Positions 1 to 10,110 of a DNA stretch of 64,000 nt are shown here, in pieces. Source of the DNA: Aurifilum marmelostoma (lineage: Eukaryota; Ascomycota; Sordariomycetes; Diaporthales; Cryphonectriaceae); NCBI GenBank assembly GCA_027559495.1, contig JAMXSV010000004.1:2035001-2099000 (forward strand). Reading direction: 5' to 3'. Every line of letters begins with the position of its first letter. The first letter of the stretch is position 1. The notes under the pieces were generated by a model. That model did not search any database, was not told the DNA's origin, and saw nothing but the letters and a program-made list of their open reading frames with translations. The translations under genes and the position numbers were made by a program.

Positions 1-3000
1 TAGCCTATAATAAGCGCAATAATAACTTAGAAAATGCAGACTTTACTCTAGCACTAATAGAAGAAGATATAATAGAAATACTTACCCTTAAAGAAGAAAT
101 ACTCTAGAATAAATAGCCTAATAATCTACCTAAACCTATTATATAATAATATATAGATAAATTAGAAAAATTAGCATTAATTAGCTAATATAGCAGTATT
201 AGCTTCTATAACCCAGATACTAAAGCATAAACTAAGCATCTTATATATAGAATTCTTCTAAGGGAACTCTTTTAAAGCATTCTAATCCAAAACTATAAAG
301 CAGAAAGAATAAAGGATCCTAGAATTAATATATTCTATCTTAGATACTATTAATTAGCATAGATCTTATGCATATATTATAGCTATTAGATTTACTTTAA
401 AGAAAAAGTTAAATATAGATAATTTCTAGTTAAAGAAGAAGAATAAGCTATCTAAGCATATAAAGAATCTAAACTTTAGTTTAGAGAAGTATTAGATAAA
501 AGGCATAATAACGCTTTTATTAGGCTACTAGAAGATTGCTTAAAGCCTTGCATAGAAAGGAAATGCAAATAGTAGTAATGCCTAATAGAAAAATGCACTA
601 TTTATATATAAAATAAAGCATATGCCTAGCATATATAATAGCATAGTAGGAAGCATTATAAGCATATATAATAATAAGCTAGAGCATTAGCTTAGCAAGC
701 AGCTAGAAAAACTCTAAAAGAATAGGATCGCCTATAATAGGATTATAGATAATTAAACTAGAATAGTTCCTATATAAAGCCTCTAGAATAAATTATACTT
801 ATATTATTATTAATATATATATCTATAGAGAAAAATATAATGCCTTATTAGATAGCAGTATATAAAGGAATTATATATCCCTAAATATTATTAATATAGC
901 AAAGATACTATAGCAGCGGAAGAAGAAGCTCTATATACTTAATACTATAGAAGGAAAGCTAATTGCATATAACTTAAATATAATTAATAAGGAGACTAAT
1001 TATTTATCTATATAGATATAAGGATATATAACTAAGGTTTCTTTTAATATTATAGATATAGCATATTATAATATAATATTAGAACTTCTATAGCTTAAGG
1101 AGCATAATTCTTAAATTGATTAGACTACTAGCTAGATCTCTTAGAAATAAGCTATATCTAAAGGGATAGTTGCAATTAAAAGCGCAGAATAAGACTTAGT
1201 TACTAAGGATAGCTAAGAAAGGCGCTTAAATAAGAATTTAATATATACTTCCAAATTAGCAGGGACTAATAGCTTATAAAGAAGAATTGCAAATGCCTTA
1301 AATTTATAGAAGAAGATTAGGTATAGATTGGATTTATAAGTAAGCAGAAACTAATTAGAAAAACTTAGTCTAGCATAGAGCAATAATAATAGGCAGCAAT
1401 AATAGAAATAGAAGCTATAGCCTTAGAAAATCGATCTAGCTTAGAGTAGCTAGGATAGGCTAAAGAAGCAGATAAATTAAGAATTATAAAGAATTAGATA
1501 AAGCTAATTAGAATATAATACTTCTGCAATATTGCCTAGAAATGCTTAATAGTATCTCCTATTTCTATAAGTAATAGTAATAGAAAAAGGACTTCTACTA
1601 ATATTTAATAGCATACTATAAAAGTACTACAAATTTACTAGATTATTCTTAAAAAAGTATAAAGGATTACTTCCTGCTAGAACCTAATTTAACTATAAAA
1701 TACCCCTTAAGGAAAAGGCAAAACTAAAGTTTTTCTTTATTTATAGATTAGATAAAGCAAAACTTAAAGCATTTAGGAAGTATCTAGACAAAAATCTTAA
1801 AAGAGGATATATTAAAGAATTATACTCTCTAGCAGAATATTTAATCCTCTTTATACCCAAAAAGAATAGCAAATTTAGACTATATATAGACTTTAGATAA
1901 CTTAATAATATAATAATTAAGGATTATTACTCTCTATTAAAAAGCAATAAACTATAAGATAGAATATAAGGCGCATAGTAGTTTACTGCGCTTAATCTCA
2001 AAAAAGGATATTATTATATATAGATTATAAAGGGATATAAATAGAAGATAGCTTTTAAAACTTGCTATAGATATTATAAATATTATATTATACTATTTAG
2101 GCTAACTAATATACTAGCTATATTCTAATATATAATTAACTATATCCTCTGCAAATTCCTTAATATCTTTATTATCGCTTATCTAAATAATATCCTTATT
2201 TACTTAAAGGACCTTAAGATATATAAGCAATATATGCAAACTATACTATAAATGCTGCAAGATGCTAAGATGCTAGTAGAACCTATAAAGTATTATTTCT
2301 ATACTTAGAAAGTAGATTACCTTAGATATACTCTTAAATTAGGCGCAATTTGCATATAGAAAAATAAAATTAAAGCAATTAAGGATTAGCCTGCATCTAG
2401 AAATCTTATAGATATTTAAGCATTCCTTAAATATATTAACTTCTATAGATAGTTTATTAAGAATTATAGTAAGAAGATTAAGCCTCTTATAGAACTTACT
2501 AAAAAAGAAATATTATTTCTTTAAGTAGAAGGATAATAGTAAGTATTTAATAAAATTAAGAACTTTATATTAAAAGACTTAATTTATAAAGAATTAGATC
2601 TTAGTAAGGAACTTAAATTATATATAAATGCATTAGACTTTGCTATTAGAGCAGAACTTAACTAGCGCAATAAAAAAGAATAATTAAAACTAATTACTAA
2701 CTTCTTAAAGAAGCTTAATAGACTAGAATTATAGTATAAAATACTAAATAAAGAACTTATAGCTATTATAAAAGCATTTAAGGAATAGAAATAATATCTT
2801 ATTAGCGCAAAATACTAAATTAAAGTATTCTCTAATTATAAGAATCTTACTATATTTACTATAATAAAGATACTTAATAGATAATAAGTAAAATAAGCAA
2901 AGTATCTATTATAGTTTAATCTTAAAATTATTTATATCTAAAGGAAGGAAAATATTAAAGTAAATGCTCTTAGCAGAAGATCTAATTATTAAGATAAAAT

Positions 3001-4400
3001 TATAAAAGAAATCTAGAATATCTTTATAATAAATAAGGAAAGAAACCTTATTAATGCATATAGAAAGCTAAATGCTACCTTTAAAATTAGTTAAATAAGC
3101 AAGAATCTAGAAGATATAATCCTAAAGAAATAAAATTAGTATATTCAGAATATATATAGCGCTCTAGCATATAGATATTAGGAAGTTAGAGCAATCTTAG
3201 CATAAATTTCGAGATATTAGAATCTGCTAGGCCTTAAGAAGAGAATTAAGAACTTCTTATAGAATTATAATAACTGCAAGAAAAATAAGGCAAAAAGATA
3301 TAAGCCTTATAGATTACTTTACCCTCTATTAGTACTAAATTCGGTTTAGCAATTAGCTAGCCTAAACTTTATTATTAAGCTACTTTTTTTATAAAAACCC
3401 TTAACTAAAGTGCAATTTAATAGCATTCTAGTAGTAATTTGCAGACTAAGTAAATATGCTTACTTTCTACTATATAAGGAGAGTAGTATAGCAGAAGACC
3501 TTGCATATATATTTCTTAGAATAATTATAGCCAATTATAGCATACTATAGGAAATTATCTTAGATAGGGATAGGAAGTTTGCATCGAACTTTTAAACCTT
3601 GCTTATAAAGCAGCTTAAAGCAGTTTATAAAATATTAACCGCATTCTATCTGCAAATAGATAAATAAATAGAATATATAAATTAGATTTTAGAATAATAT
3701 TTATACTATTATATTAATTATAAATAAGATAATTAAGTTAAATTATTATTATTAGCGCAGTTTGCATATAATAGTATAGATATAAGCATAATAAAGGTAT
3801 TACTATTCTATGCAGTATATAGGCATAATCTTATAATATATTATAAAATATTGCTAGAAGTAAATACAAAAGTAGCAGATAAGAAAGCTTAAAGGATTTA
3901 AAAGATTTATAAAGAACTATAGCAAGAATTTGCATTTATTAGAGAATAAATAATAAGATATGCAAATACTAAGAGAATTAAAGAACTAATTCTTAAGAAG
4001 GGAGATAAAGTCTATCTTTTTTAATAAAATATTAAAATAAAGAGACCTAATAATAAACTTAATTATAAGAAGCTTAATCTATTTAAAATTTTGCAAAAAA
4101 TCTTATTAGTTAATTATAAACTTGCACTCCCTTATAGCATAAAAATATATCTAGTTTTCTATATCTCTTTACTTAAACTAGTAATATAGAATATAAAGGT
4201 TAATAATAATATTAAAGTTGAAAATAATAAATTAGAATATAAGATTAAAAGGATTCTTAAGCATAGAGAATAGAATAATATACTAAAATATTTAGTTAAA
4301 TAAAGAGACTACTCTTTAAGCAAAAATATATAGGAATCTCTAGAGAATATTACTAATGCATTAGAATAGCTTGCGCAATACTAGTCTAAAAAAGAATAAT
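1..4400 (+). mobile_element. Ty3/gypsy chromovirus relic (pol region), inactivated by RIP
   Basis: Reading codons that start at positions equal to 2 modulo 3, the translation shows gypsy pol landmarks in order. The reverse transcriptase part reads FRLYIDFR near 1874-1897. The polymerase motif near 2180-2203 reads YLNNILIYL where YLDDILIYS is expected. An RNase H segment lies near 2630-2660 and its SNYKNL-like end near 2830. The integrase core runs near 3362-3600 and includes a DRDRKF-like motif. A chromodomain-like end near 4240-4390 reads KRILKHR then YLVK. All landmarks I placed exactly share one frame, so no net frameshift is visible; inactivation is by stops and substitutions. The two catalytic Asp of the polymerase are Asn, as TpG-to-TpA change would produce. 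The 5' part (gag) is too degraded to read, and LTRs were not delimited. Confidence 0.82.
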
Positions 4401-4659
4401 TATAATAATAATAGATTAATTTACGAAAATACTAATTAATCTAAAAAGGTAATAAGCAAAAAACTGCAATTTAGAAGGCCTTCTTAGTAAACCTCTCTAT
4501 TCTAGAATAAGAACTAAAAGCTACAGCAGGCGACCTTTTAGCTAAGAAACTAGACTAGTTTATTATAGTATTTTTAAAGTTTAAGAAATTCTAGTTAAAA
4601 CTACTAAATAAAGGATTATTAGCTAAAATATTTTTAGCTAATACTACTTTATAAACTAA

Positions 4660-4970
4660 TATAGTAAGATAATGCGCATTTTCTATATAATGCTTTTGCT
4701 TATCTAGCTTATTAAGAGACTTAAGGCCCGCATTTACTATCTAAGCTTTATGCAAAATAAGAGATTTGCGCTAAGTGCGCAAATAGGCAAGATAAGAGGC
4801 AGACTCTAAGATCTTTGCGCAAGCCTTATCTAGAATCTCTAATATATAATAATAAGCCTCCTCTAGACTTACCTCTGCCTCCTGCTCCTTTAACTTTAGC
4901 TTTTTATCCTCTGCTATAATATATAAGACTAAGAAAGCATTAGGATAGATATAAGGGGTAAGAAGAAGGT
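4660..4970 (-). pseudogene. RIP-degraded relic of a Lys/Leu-rich coiled-coil coding stretch
   Basis: On the minus strand one frame reads a charged helical segment (KKLKLKEQEAEVSLEEAYYY-like), then Leu/Lys-rich repeats, with only a few stops. It resembles the coiled-coil tail of small fungal repeat-associated proteins that I know only as hypothetical proteins. It runs opposite to the chromovirus and lies downstream of its chromodomain end, so it is probably a separate repeat family or a nested gene captured by RIP. No function can be assigned. The boundaries are rough. Confidence 0.35.
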
Positions 4971-5416
4971 ATCTATAAGCAGAAATAGAAACTCTATAAC
5001 TATTGCATAAATAGGCATAATAAATGCACTAAGAATAGCGCTTTATACTATCTATTATCTTATATACTAGATCCTAGAAAGTATATGCAATATAGGGCAT
5101 AACTTTAAATTTAAACTAATTAATAGCTAAAGAAAAATAATTGCATTATTTAAACTTCTTAGAAAGAGATTTATTAACTTTGCTTAATATCTTAATTAGG
5201 AAGGCATAATCTAATAATAAAAGGACTTGCTAGAATATTTATAAAAGATTATTAGGGATAATAATTGATAAGAGGGAGATAATATTATAACTTATCTAAT
5301 ATGTAGATTATAAGAATAGTTGCAGGCAGCAAGAACTAGGTATTAAGAACCTAATATTCTAACTAAGAAAAGATAGAATCCGGATTATCTAAGCAAGGGT
5401 TAGGATAATAGGGGTA

Positions 5417-5526
5417 GATTACTAGGAGCATAGCTTACTAGGCTTACTTAGATCACTGGGAGCACAGCTTACTAGGCTTACTTGGATTACCGGAAGCATA
5501 GCTTACTAGGCTTACTTAGATTACTG
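5417..5526. repeat. 34-bp tandem repeat, about 3.2 copies
   Basis: Three adjacent 34-bp units start at 5417, 5451 and 5485. Each has the core GCTTACTAGGCTTACTT, and a partial fourth unit starts at 5519. The copies differ at a few bases. Unlike the surrounding DNA they keep ACA, TCA and TGG trinucleotides, so this short island is less RIP-mutated. The unit length is not a multiple of three, so it is not a coding repeat. Confidence 0.85.
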
Positions 5527-5539
5527 CAGTAATCCAGGA

Positions 5540-6400
5540 AGCAAGGCAGGAATAGCAATCTATACTAAAGAGCAGGATATATAAGGATATATTTATTACT
5601 ATTAGATAGATTTAGTATATAGCTCTTTAGTTATTAATCTAAGTATTACTTCTAATATAAGTAATAGCTTTACTGCTAGTAATATACTGCAGAAGACTTT
5701 GGAGATTATTTCTATATTCTTTAGATTACACTTTAATATTATTCTTGCCTAATATAAACTCTTTATATACTTATTATATACCCCAGTTATAGCAGTGCTC
5801 ATTATACTTTCTATATCTATTTAAATAAATTTAGATTAAAAAGGAGATAAATCTATAAGCTATTTAATATATAATATAGTTATATAGATAGGAGATAGTA
5901 TAGTAGTATAATATTCTAAATAAATAGATTATATAATAATCTTAATAATAAAGGCTAAATATTATGCTATTTATAAGGGAATGCAAATAGAGCTTTAGAT
6001 TAGAAATTTTCTTATTGAACTAAGGATTCTATTAGTTCTTATAGTTAAATGCAATAATTAAGGCGCTATTAAGCTAATAAAAAATCCTAAATTCTATTAG
6101 CAAATAGAGTATATTCTTTTAGAAGAATACTTTATATGTAATAAGATATTAGTAGGGCAAATTCTTATTAAGTAAGTGCCTATTAAAGATTAATTAGCTT
6201 ATAGCTTAATAAAGCTTTTAAATAGCTATTGCTAGGCAGTAATACTGAAAAGGATAAGGCTAGTATAAAATATTAATAGAAAAGTAATAATGCTAGATTA
6301 TTTAGCTAGATAATATAAAGAAATAGCACTTTATAGAGGTATATTAATAAATAAAGCATAATCTTTATAATTATTATAATTATTGCTCTCTAAATAATGA
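5540..6400 (+). mobile_element. Ty1/copia relic, RNase H end of pol, inactivated by RIP
   Basis: From about 5830 to 6250 one frame with several stops follows the copia RNase H order. A KSxSGY-like start (KSISYLIYN) is followed by a VVxYSK stretch for the usual ISWxSKRQ, then AKYYAIYKG for STEAEYMAL. Next come CNNxGAIKLIKNPKFY for the CDNQGAI-LAKNP motif, EYFICNKI for RYHFVREKV, and VPIKDxLAYSLIK for the VPTKDQLADGLTK end. The match is by motif order and spacing. Upstream reverse transcriptase sequence (5540-5800) is too eroded to confirm. This family differs from the chromovirus at 1-4400, so the block is a composite of repeats. Confidence 0.75.
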
Positions 6401-7150
6401 GGGCATTAGAAGGCGTTTAATGTATATAGACTAAGGGATTTATTCCTTAACTAATTAAGGCCTTTTTACAATTATTTAAAGATAAATAAATCTCCTCTTT
6501 AACCTCTAGATAGCCTAGATAGATGGAATCAAGCTTTATAGTCACTCTTTTATAACACCATCACGGGTTGGCATTCATATGGGAAATTTAAAAGAAGGGT
6601 ATGATTTGAAGACTGATCAATGCATGGAAATATCCATCCAATATTGATGGTTGGTCTGCATAATATGAGGAATATAGCGGTCTGGGAAGCCCCCCCCCCC
6701 CGCCCCCTCGTCCCAGTCCTCGCCTTCCTCCTTCTCCTCTCCACAGCCCCCTTGTGGTTGTCGCGGGCTTTCGACCCCTTTCTGCAGCAAAAGAAAACAC
6801 GATGTCAGCTTGACAGCCGTCTATGTTAAACGAGTTCAAGAAGAGGTGAAATACCTAGGTAGATATTGGACAGGTCTGTCCTTACCACCTCCACCTGATG
6901 GTGCCGATATTCGGCCTGCTCGGCTTGGGATAATTACTTGACGGCAACGCGAATAATCTTGTGTTGGAAGGTCACGCGGCCCCATTGACCGGGGGGACGT
7001 CCAGCTAATTAGATGAGACGATGGGTTAGATGTACAGTCGCGTTGAAGATGAGAGGCCCCAAACACAAGGAATGGGGACTGAACAGAAGAGAAGTCAAAC
7101 GAACCTGATTTCAGCTGGAGTCCCCCCCTTCTCCATAATGATATTGCTCA

Positions 7151-7218
7151 GCAGCCCAACCCCAGGCAGAGGATAGCCCGGGCTATTGCGCCCAGGTCTG
7201 ACCCAGGGGTTGGGCTGC
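7151..7218. repeat. Inverted repeat with 13-bp perfect arms and a nested palindrome
   Basis: The arm at 7151-7163 (GCAGCCCAACCCC) is the exact reverse complement of 7206-7218. The loop holds a 12-bp perfect palindrome, TAGCCCGGGCTA, and part of it (TAGCCCGGGC) recurs at about 7235-7244. A cruciform or hairpin is possible. No transposase gene is seen beside it. Confidence 0.85.
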
Positions 7219-7270
7219 GGGGGTGTCTTCATATAGCCCGGGCAATTGGGCCCACGAGGCTGTTCAGCCT

Positions 7271-7499
7271 CATGGGGCCTCCCCGACGAGGCACACCATG
7301 TTGGGCCCTCGTCGAGGAGGCACACAATATTGGGGCCTCCCCAACGAGGCACACCATGTTGGGCCCTCGTCGAGGAGGCACACCATATTGGGGCCTCCCC
7401 CAACGAGGCACACCATATTGGGGCCTCCCCAACGAGGCACACCATGTTGGGCCCTCGTCGAGGAGGCACACCATATTAGGGCCTCCTCGACGAGGCACA
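7271..7499. repeat. Minisatellite of about 29-bp units, each with inverted ends
   Basis: About eight units of 26-33 bp start with GAGGCACACC. They come in two forms, one with ATGTTGGGCCCTCGTC and one with ATATTGGGGCCTCCCC. Most units begin with GAGGC and contain GCCTC, so each can fold on itself. The array stays open in several frames on both strands because of its composition, but shows no sign of being a protein. Confidence 0.85.
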
Positions 7500-7736
7500 T
7501 TTTGACTCGTCTTGTCTTGTGGTGTCGACGTTCTTCGAAGCTGGGAAAGAGGTTGTTGGGGGGGGGGGTGTGTGATGCAAGGTTCAGAGCATAACAGGAA
7601 AGAGAAAGAAAAGATTCTAAAAGGTTGAAAAATGTGGATGTGGGCTAGTGCCTAGCAGGTTTATATAGTAATTGGTGCTAGGCTGATTGTCGATAAGCTC
7701 TTATCAAACCCTATTGTATCTGATGGTATCAATTGT

Positions 7737-8400
7737 CTATTGTGCCTGCCTCACATGACATCTAACCCTGCCTGGGCCTATCTGGTACCTTCTGGAAATG
7801 GGGTAGGGCTCTGTGGGATGACTATTGCAGGCGTGGCATATGCAGCCAGTCTGTTGGTCCAAGGGCATGTTTTTACTCCAAGATGTTGCACTCAACATTG
7901 GTCCCCATCCAGCCATTGACCTAATAACCCGAGTTGACATGAGATTGTTGACAGAGGAACCTTGTATCTCCAGAAAGACAATGGACATACTTGGTGTTGC
8001 TGGTCTGCATTGGGTAGATCTGGATCGGTTGCTACTGTCTGACTGTAACTGGCACTGTGGGCTTCATGATCTCTGGGCATTATGCATAGGTGGACTGCTT
8101 TTACAGATTGGTGGCACTCAAAAGCTTTTAGATCAGTGGGGAGCTCTAGGTCAAGCACATGAAGCAGGTCTGTGATGATGCATAACTTCAGCCTGGCTGT
8201 CACAGTAGCAAGAGGCTGCTCATGTGAATACATGATATATATTGGTTCAGGAAAGCGTTTGGTGCAATCTTTTCGCATCACTCTGAATCTACATAAGCCT
8301 CTAAGATCTGTGCCCTGGTAATTTTGCATGCTCTGTGTAGAGCACCAAGTCGAAGATATGGAGTGGGCAGAGCCCTCTCCAAGGACGCTAGACAAAATGT
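7737..8400 (-). mobile_element. Probable Ty1/copia fragment (GAG-pre-integrase part), not RIP-mutated
   Basis: On the minus strand, reading down from 8395, the translation contains DLLHVLDLELPTDLKAF, which resembles the VLHVPELPTNLLSV segment before the copia GAG-pre-integrase domain. After a frame change comes CICHACNSHPTEPYPIS, with a CxxC pair like the pre-integrase zinc motif. The frame is broken at least once. Base composition is normal and CpA is not depleted, so this copy escaped RIP or arrived later. The identification rests on two short resemblances and could be wrong. Confidence 0.42.
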
Positions 8401-8753
8401 TTTTCTGTATGGCGACAACAACATGAAAGCCATGTTCGTGAGTAATGTATGTCTTGGGAACCGCTCATAGGGGCATCATCAAATAGCTTTTTGAAGTCGT
8501 GTACTGGCACTTAACCTGACCTCTTCACTGTGGTCATGTCTATGTGCTTCAGGGCTGTCTGCTACTTCCATAGGGTATCTTTGGGCCAAGCTACTCAAAG
8601 ATTACCACTATGAAACTCCTCCTCCTGGTTCTTGGCGTACACCTTGAGGCAAAGTGGAATCTTGCCTGTCTCCTGGACATAGTCCCGTAGCAGACACTCA
8701 TCGCCAAACGACAATAACGGAACCAACGCCATCATCCGACCGCTTCGTACCCT

Positions 8754-9324
8754 TCACAAGATGTCGTCGAACACCTTGCTTGCCTCCGCAGCCGACGCCT
8801 TGGGTGTGTGTTTGCTCGACTTGCTCTGTGGCTTGCCTCGCGACCCCTCCTCGGGCAAGGGAAGCAGGGGCACGAACTGGAAGCCGGGCAGGGTGCTGCT
8901 CCCCGTGCCCTTGTCGGAAGAGGAGCCAGCCTGGCCAGTTGTCTGGTGGGCCTGAAGACCCTCCTCCGCGTCGCTGGCAGAGGCAGAGGCAAAAGCTCCG
9001 TCCTTGTCTCCATGCGTGGGCAGAAATTCGAAACCTATGCGGTCAAAGCGTTTTTTCGCCGACTCTGCGTTCAGGATGCCCATGTCCTCAGCAACACCCT
9101 CCCACTATTTTGTTGTGTTTTGGCGAGGTTAGCCAAACATTACTGTAGCTGGGATAGAAATACCAAGGAGGGGGGGCGTATAGCGGGCAAGCGCTTACAT
9201 CAACGTCTGGCATGGTCTTGGTGTGCTTCATTACTACGGCCAAGAAGCGGATCTGATCTTCAGTGAGGCCTGCGAGCCTCTCCTCGGTGCTGGCACTGCC
9301 ACGATCACTGCGAATGGTGGACAT
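8754..9324 (-). CDS. Small Myb-like / helix-turn-helix protein, 158 aa
   Basis: There are two exons, 9324-9199 and 9104-8754. The intron of 94 nt begins GTAAGC and ends TAG. Joining them gives DVDWEGVAEDMGIL across the junction, the fungal Myb-like pattern of LTxxQIRFLAVVMKHT, an acidic link to DVDW, then a recognition helix ending in AKKRF (about residues 20-62). The rest is low-complexity (Ala, Ser, Asp, Lys) and probably disordered. Proteins of this type are common in Pezizomycotina and are usually annotated only as Myb-like DNA-binding or hypothetical. The ATG at 9324 was chosen because it opens the frame directly before the domain. DNA binding is inferred from the fold and the target is unknown. 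Confidence 0.75.
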
Positions 9325-10110
9325 CTTGTTGCTGCTTCAGTTGTGGCCACAGGTCAGCAAATCCTATCGTCGTAAAGGGCTGTGCTGCGAATAGATGGAG
9401 AGCAATGTGTTTGGATGCTTACTAGGATGCGCAAAACTCTGGTGTGCAAACTGAGGTCTATTTCAAGTCAGCTGGCTGTAACTTCCATCAAGAAGGGGAG
9501 GGAGATATCGTACCTAGAGGAAGGTCTGGTGTGCCTGAAGATGAGGATGTGATTTGCGACAACAGACAACGAAATATAGGTAGTAGAGAATTGCTGGGCG
9601 ATGATGCACAAGGAAGGAAATCCTAGAGGAGGGCAATTCTGTTTCAAATTAGCTGTCCGAAATATCGAGTGGTTATACAAATGACAATATCACCTTGGTA
9701 TGAAGATGCTGGGTGGCCTGGAGACTAGGCAGTGGCTTTTGATGATGGACGAAAGGGAGAATGTGTATTGCTGGAGCACTTCTGTACGGCGACGCGTTAG
9801 GCAAAAAGCTAGAAATGGAAAGTAAGTGAGTCAGAGGGCGTGATTGCCGAAAGAAGTCAATAGCAGTAGAAAAGTTGAGCATCGAACCCCCTAGAACAGA
9901 ACTTGTGCCCCCAAGATGAACCTTGATTAGGGATAGTGGCAGGGTCTTGTGAAGGTAGTGTTGATTTGGGGCTGATTTTGAGATTCAACAAGAGTTCTAT
10001 CACAGGAGCCCCACCCAGTCAGTCTATCTAATTGATTGCAGTGGACTACGACCAGATCTAGATCCTTTCCCACTTTCCCAGCTGTACAGATGATATGTCT
10101 ACAAGACTCC
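9325..10110. other. Intergenic, promoter side of the Myb-like gene
   Basis: These 786 bp lie between the start of the Myb-like gene and the stop of the thioesterase gene, both on the minus strand. Only short unsupported frames are seen, and no repeat or RNA gene is recognised. The stretch should hold the thioesterase terminator and the Myb-like promoter. Confidence 0.7.

Larger units (their letters stand above)
1..6540. other. AT-rich RIP-mutated block (heterochromatin-like isochore)
   Basis: The block is extremely rich in A and T, and no frame stays open for 60 codons on either strand. Stops are mostly TAA and TAG in places where retroelement families have Gln or Trp, which fits C-to-T change at CpA on both strands (RIP). 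CpA is rare except inside GpCpA, and TpG is rare except inside TpGpC. Composition returns to normal within tens of bases near 6510-6560, where ordinary GC-balanced DNA and open frames begin. The block holds at least two retroelement relics, described separately. Such blocks are normally silenced and gene-free. I see no live gene in it. Confidence 0.93.
6541..8753. other. Transition region without a recognised gene
   Basis: Composition is normal here. The region contains a C12 run (6690-6701), an inverted repeat (7151-7218), a minisatellite (7271-7499), a G11 run (7558-7568) and a probable copia fragment (7737-8400). The remaining sequence carries only short frames with no recognisable domain. 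It includes the 3' flank of the Myb-like gene that ends at 8754. Confidence 0.7.

Noticed and set aside
7095..7594. Several open frames on both strands through the minisatellite
   Set aside because: They arise because the repeat has no stops in several frames. The translations are pure repeat copies on both strands, with no domain and no splice support.
8654..9266. Two plus-strand frames of more than 150 codons
   Set aside because: They are the opposite strand of the Myb-like gene, whose splice phases and domain fit are much better.
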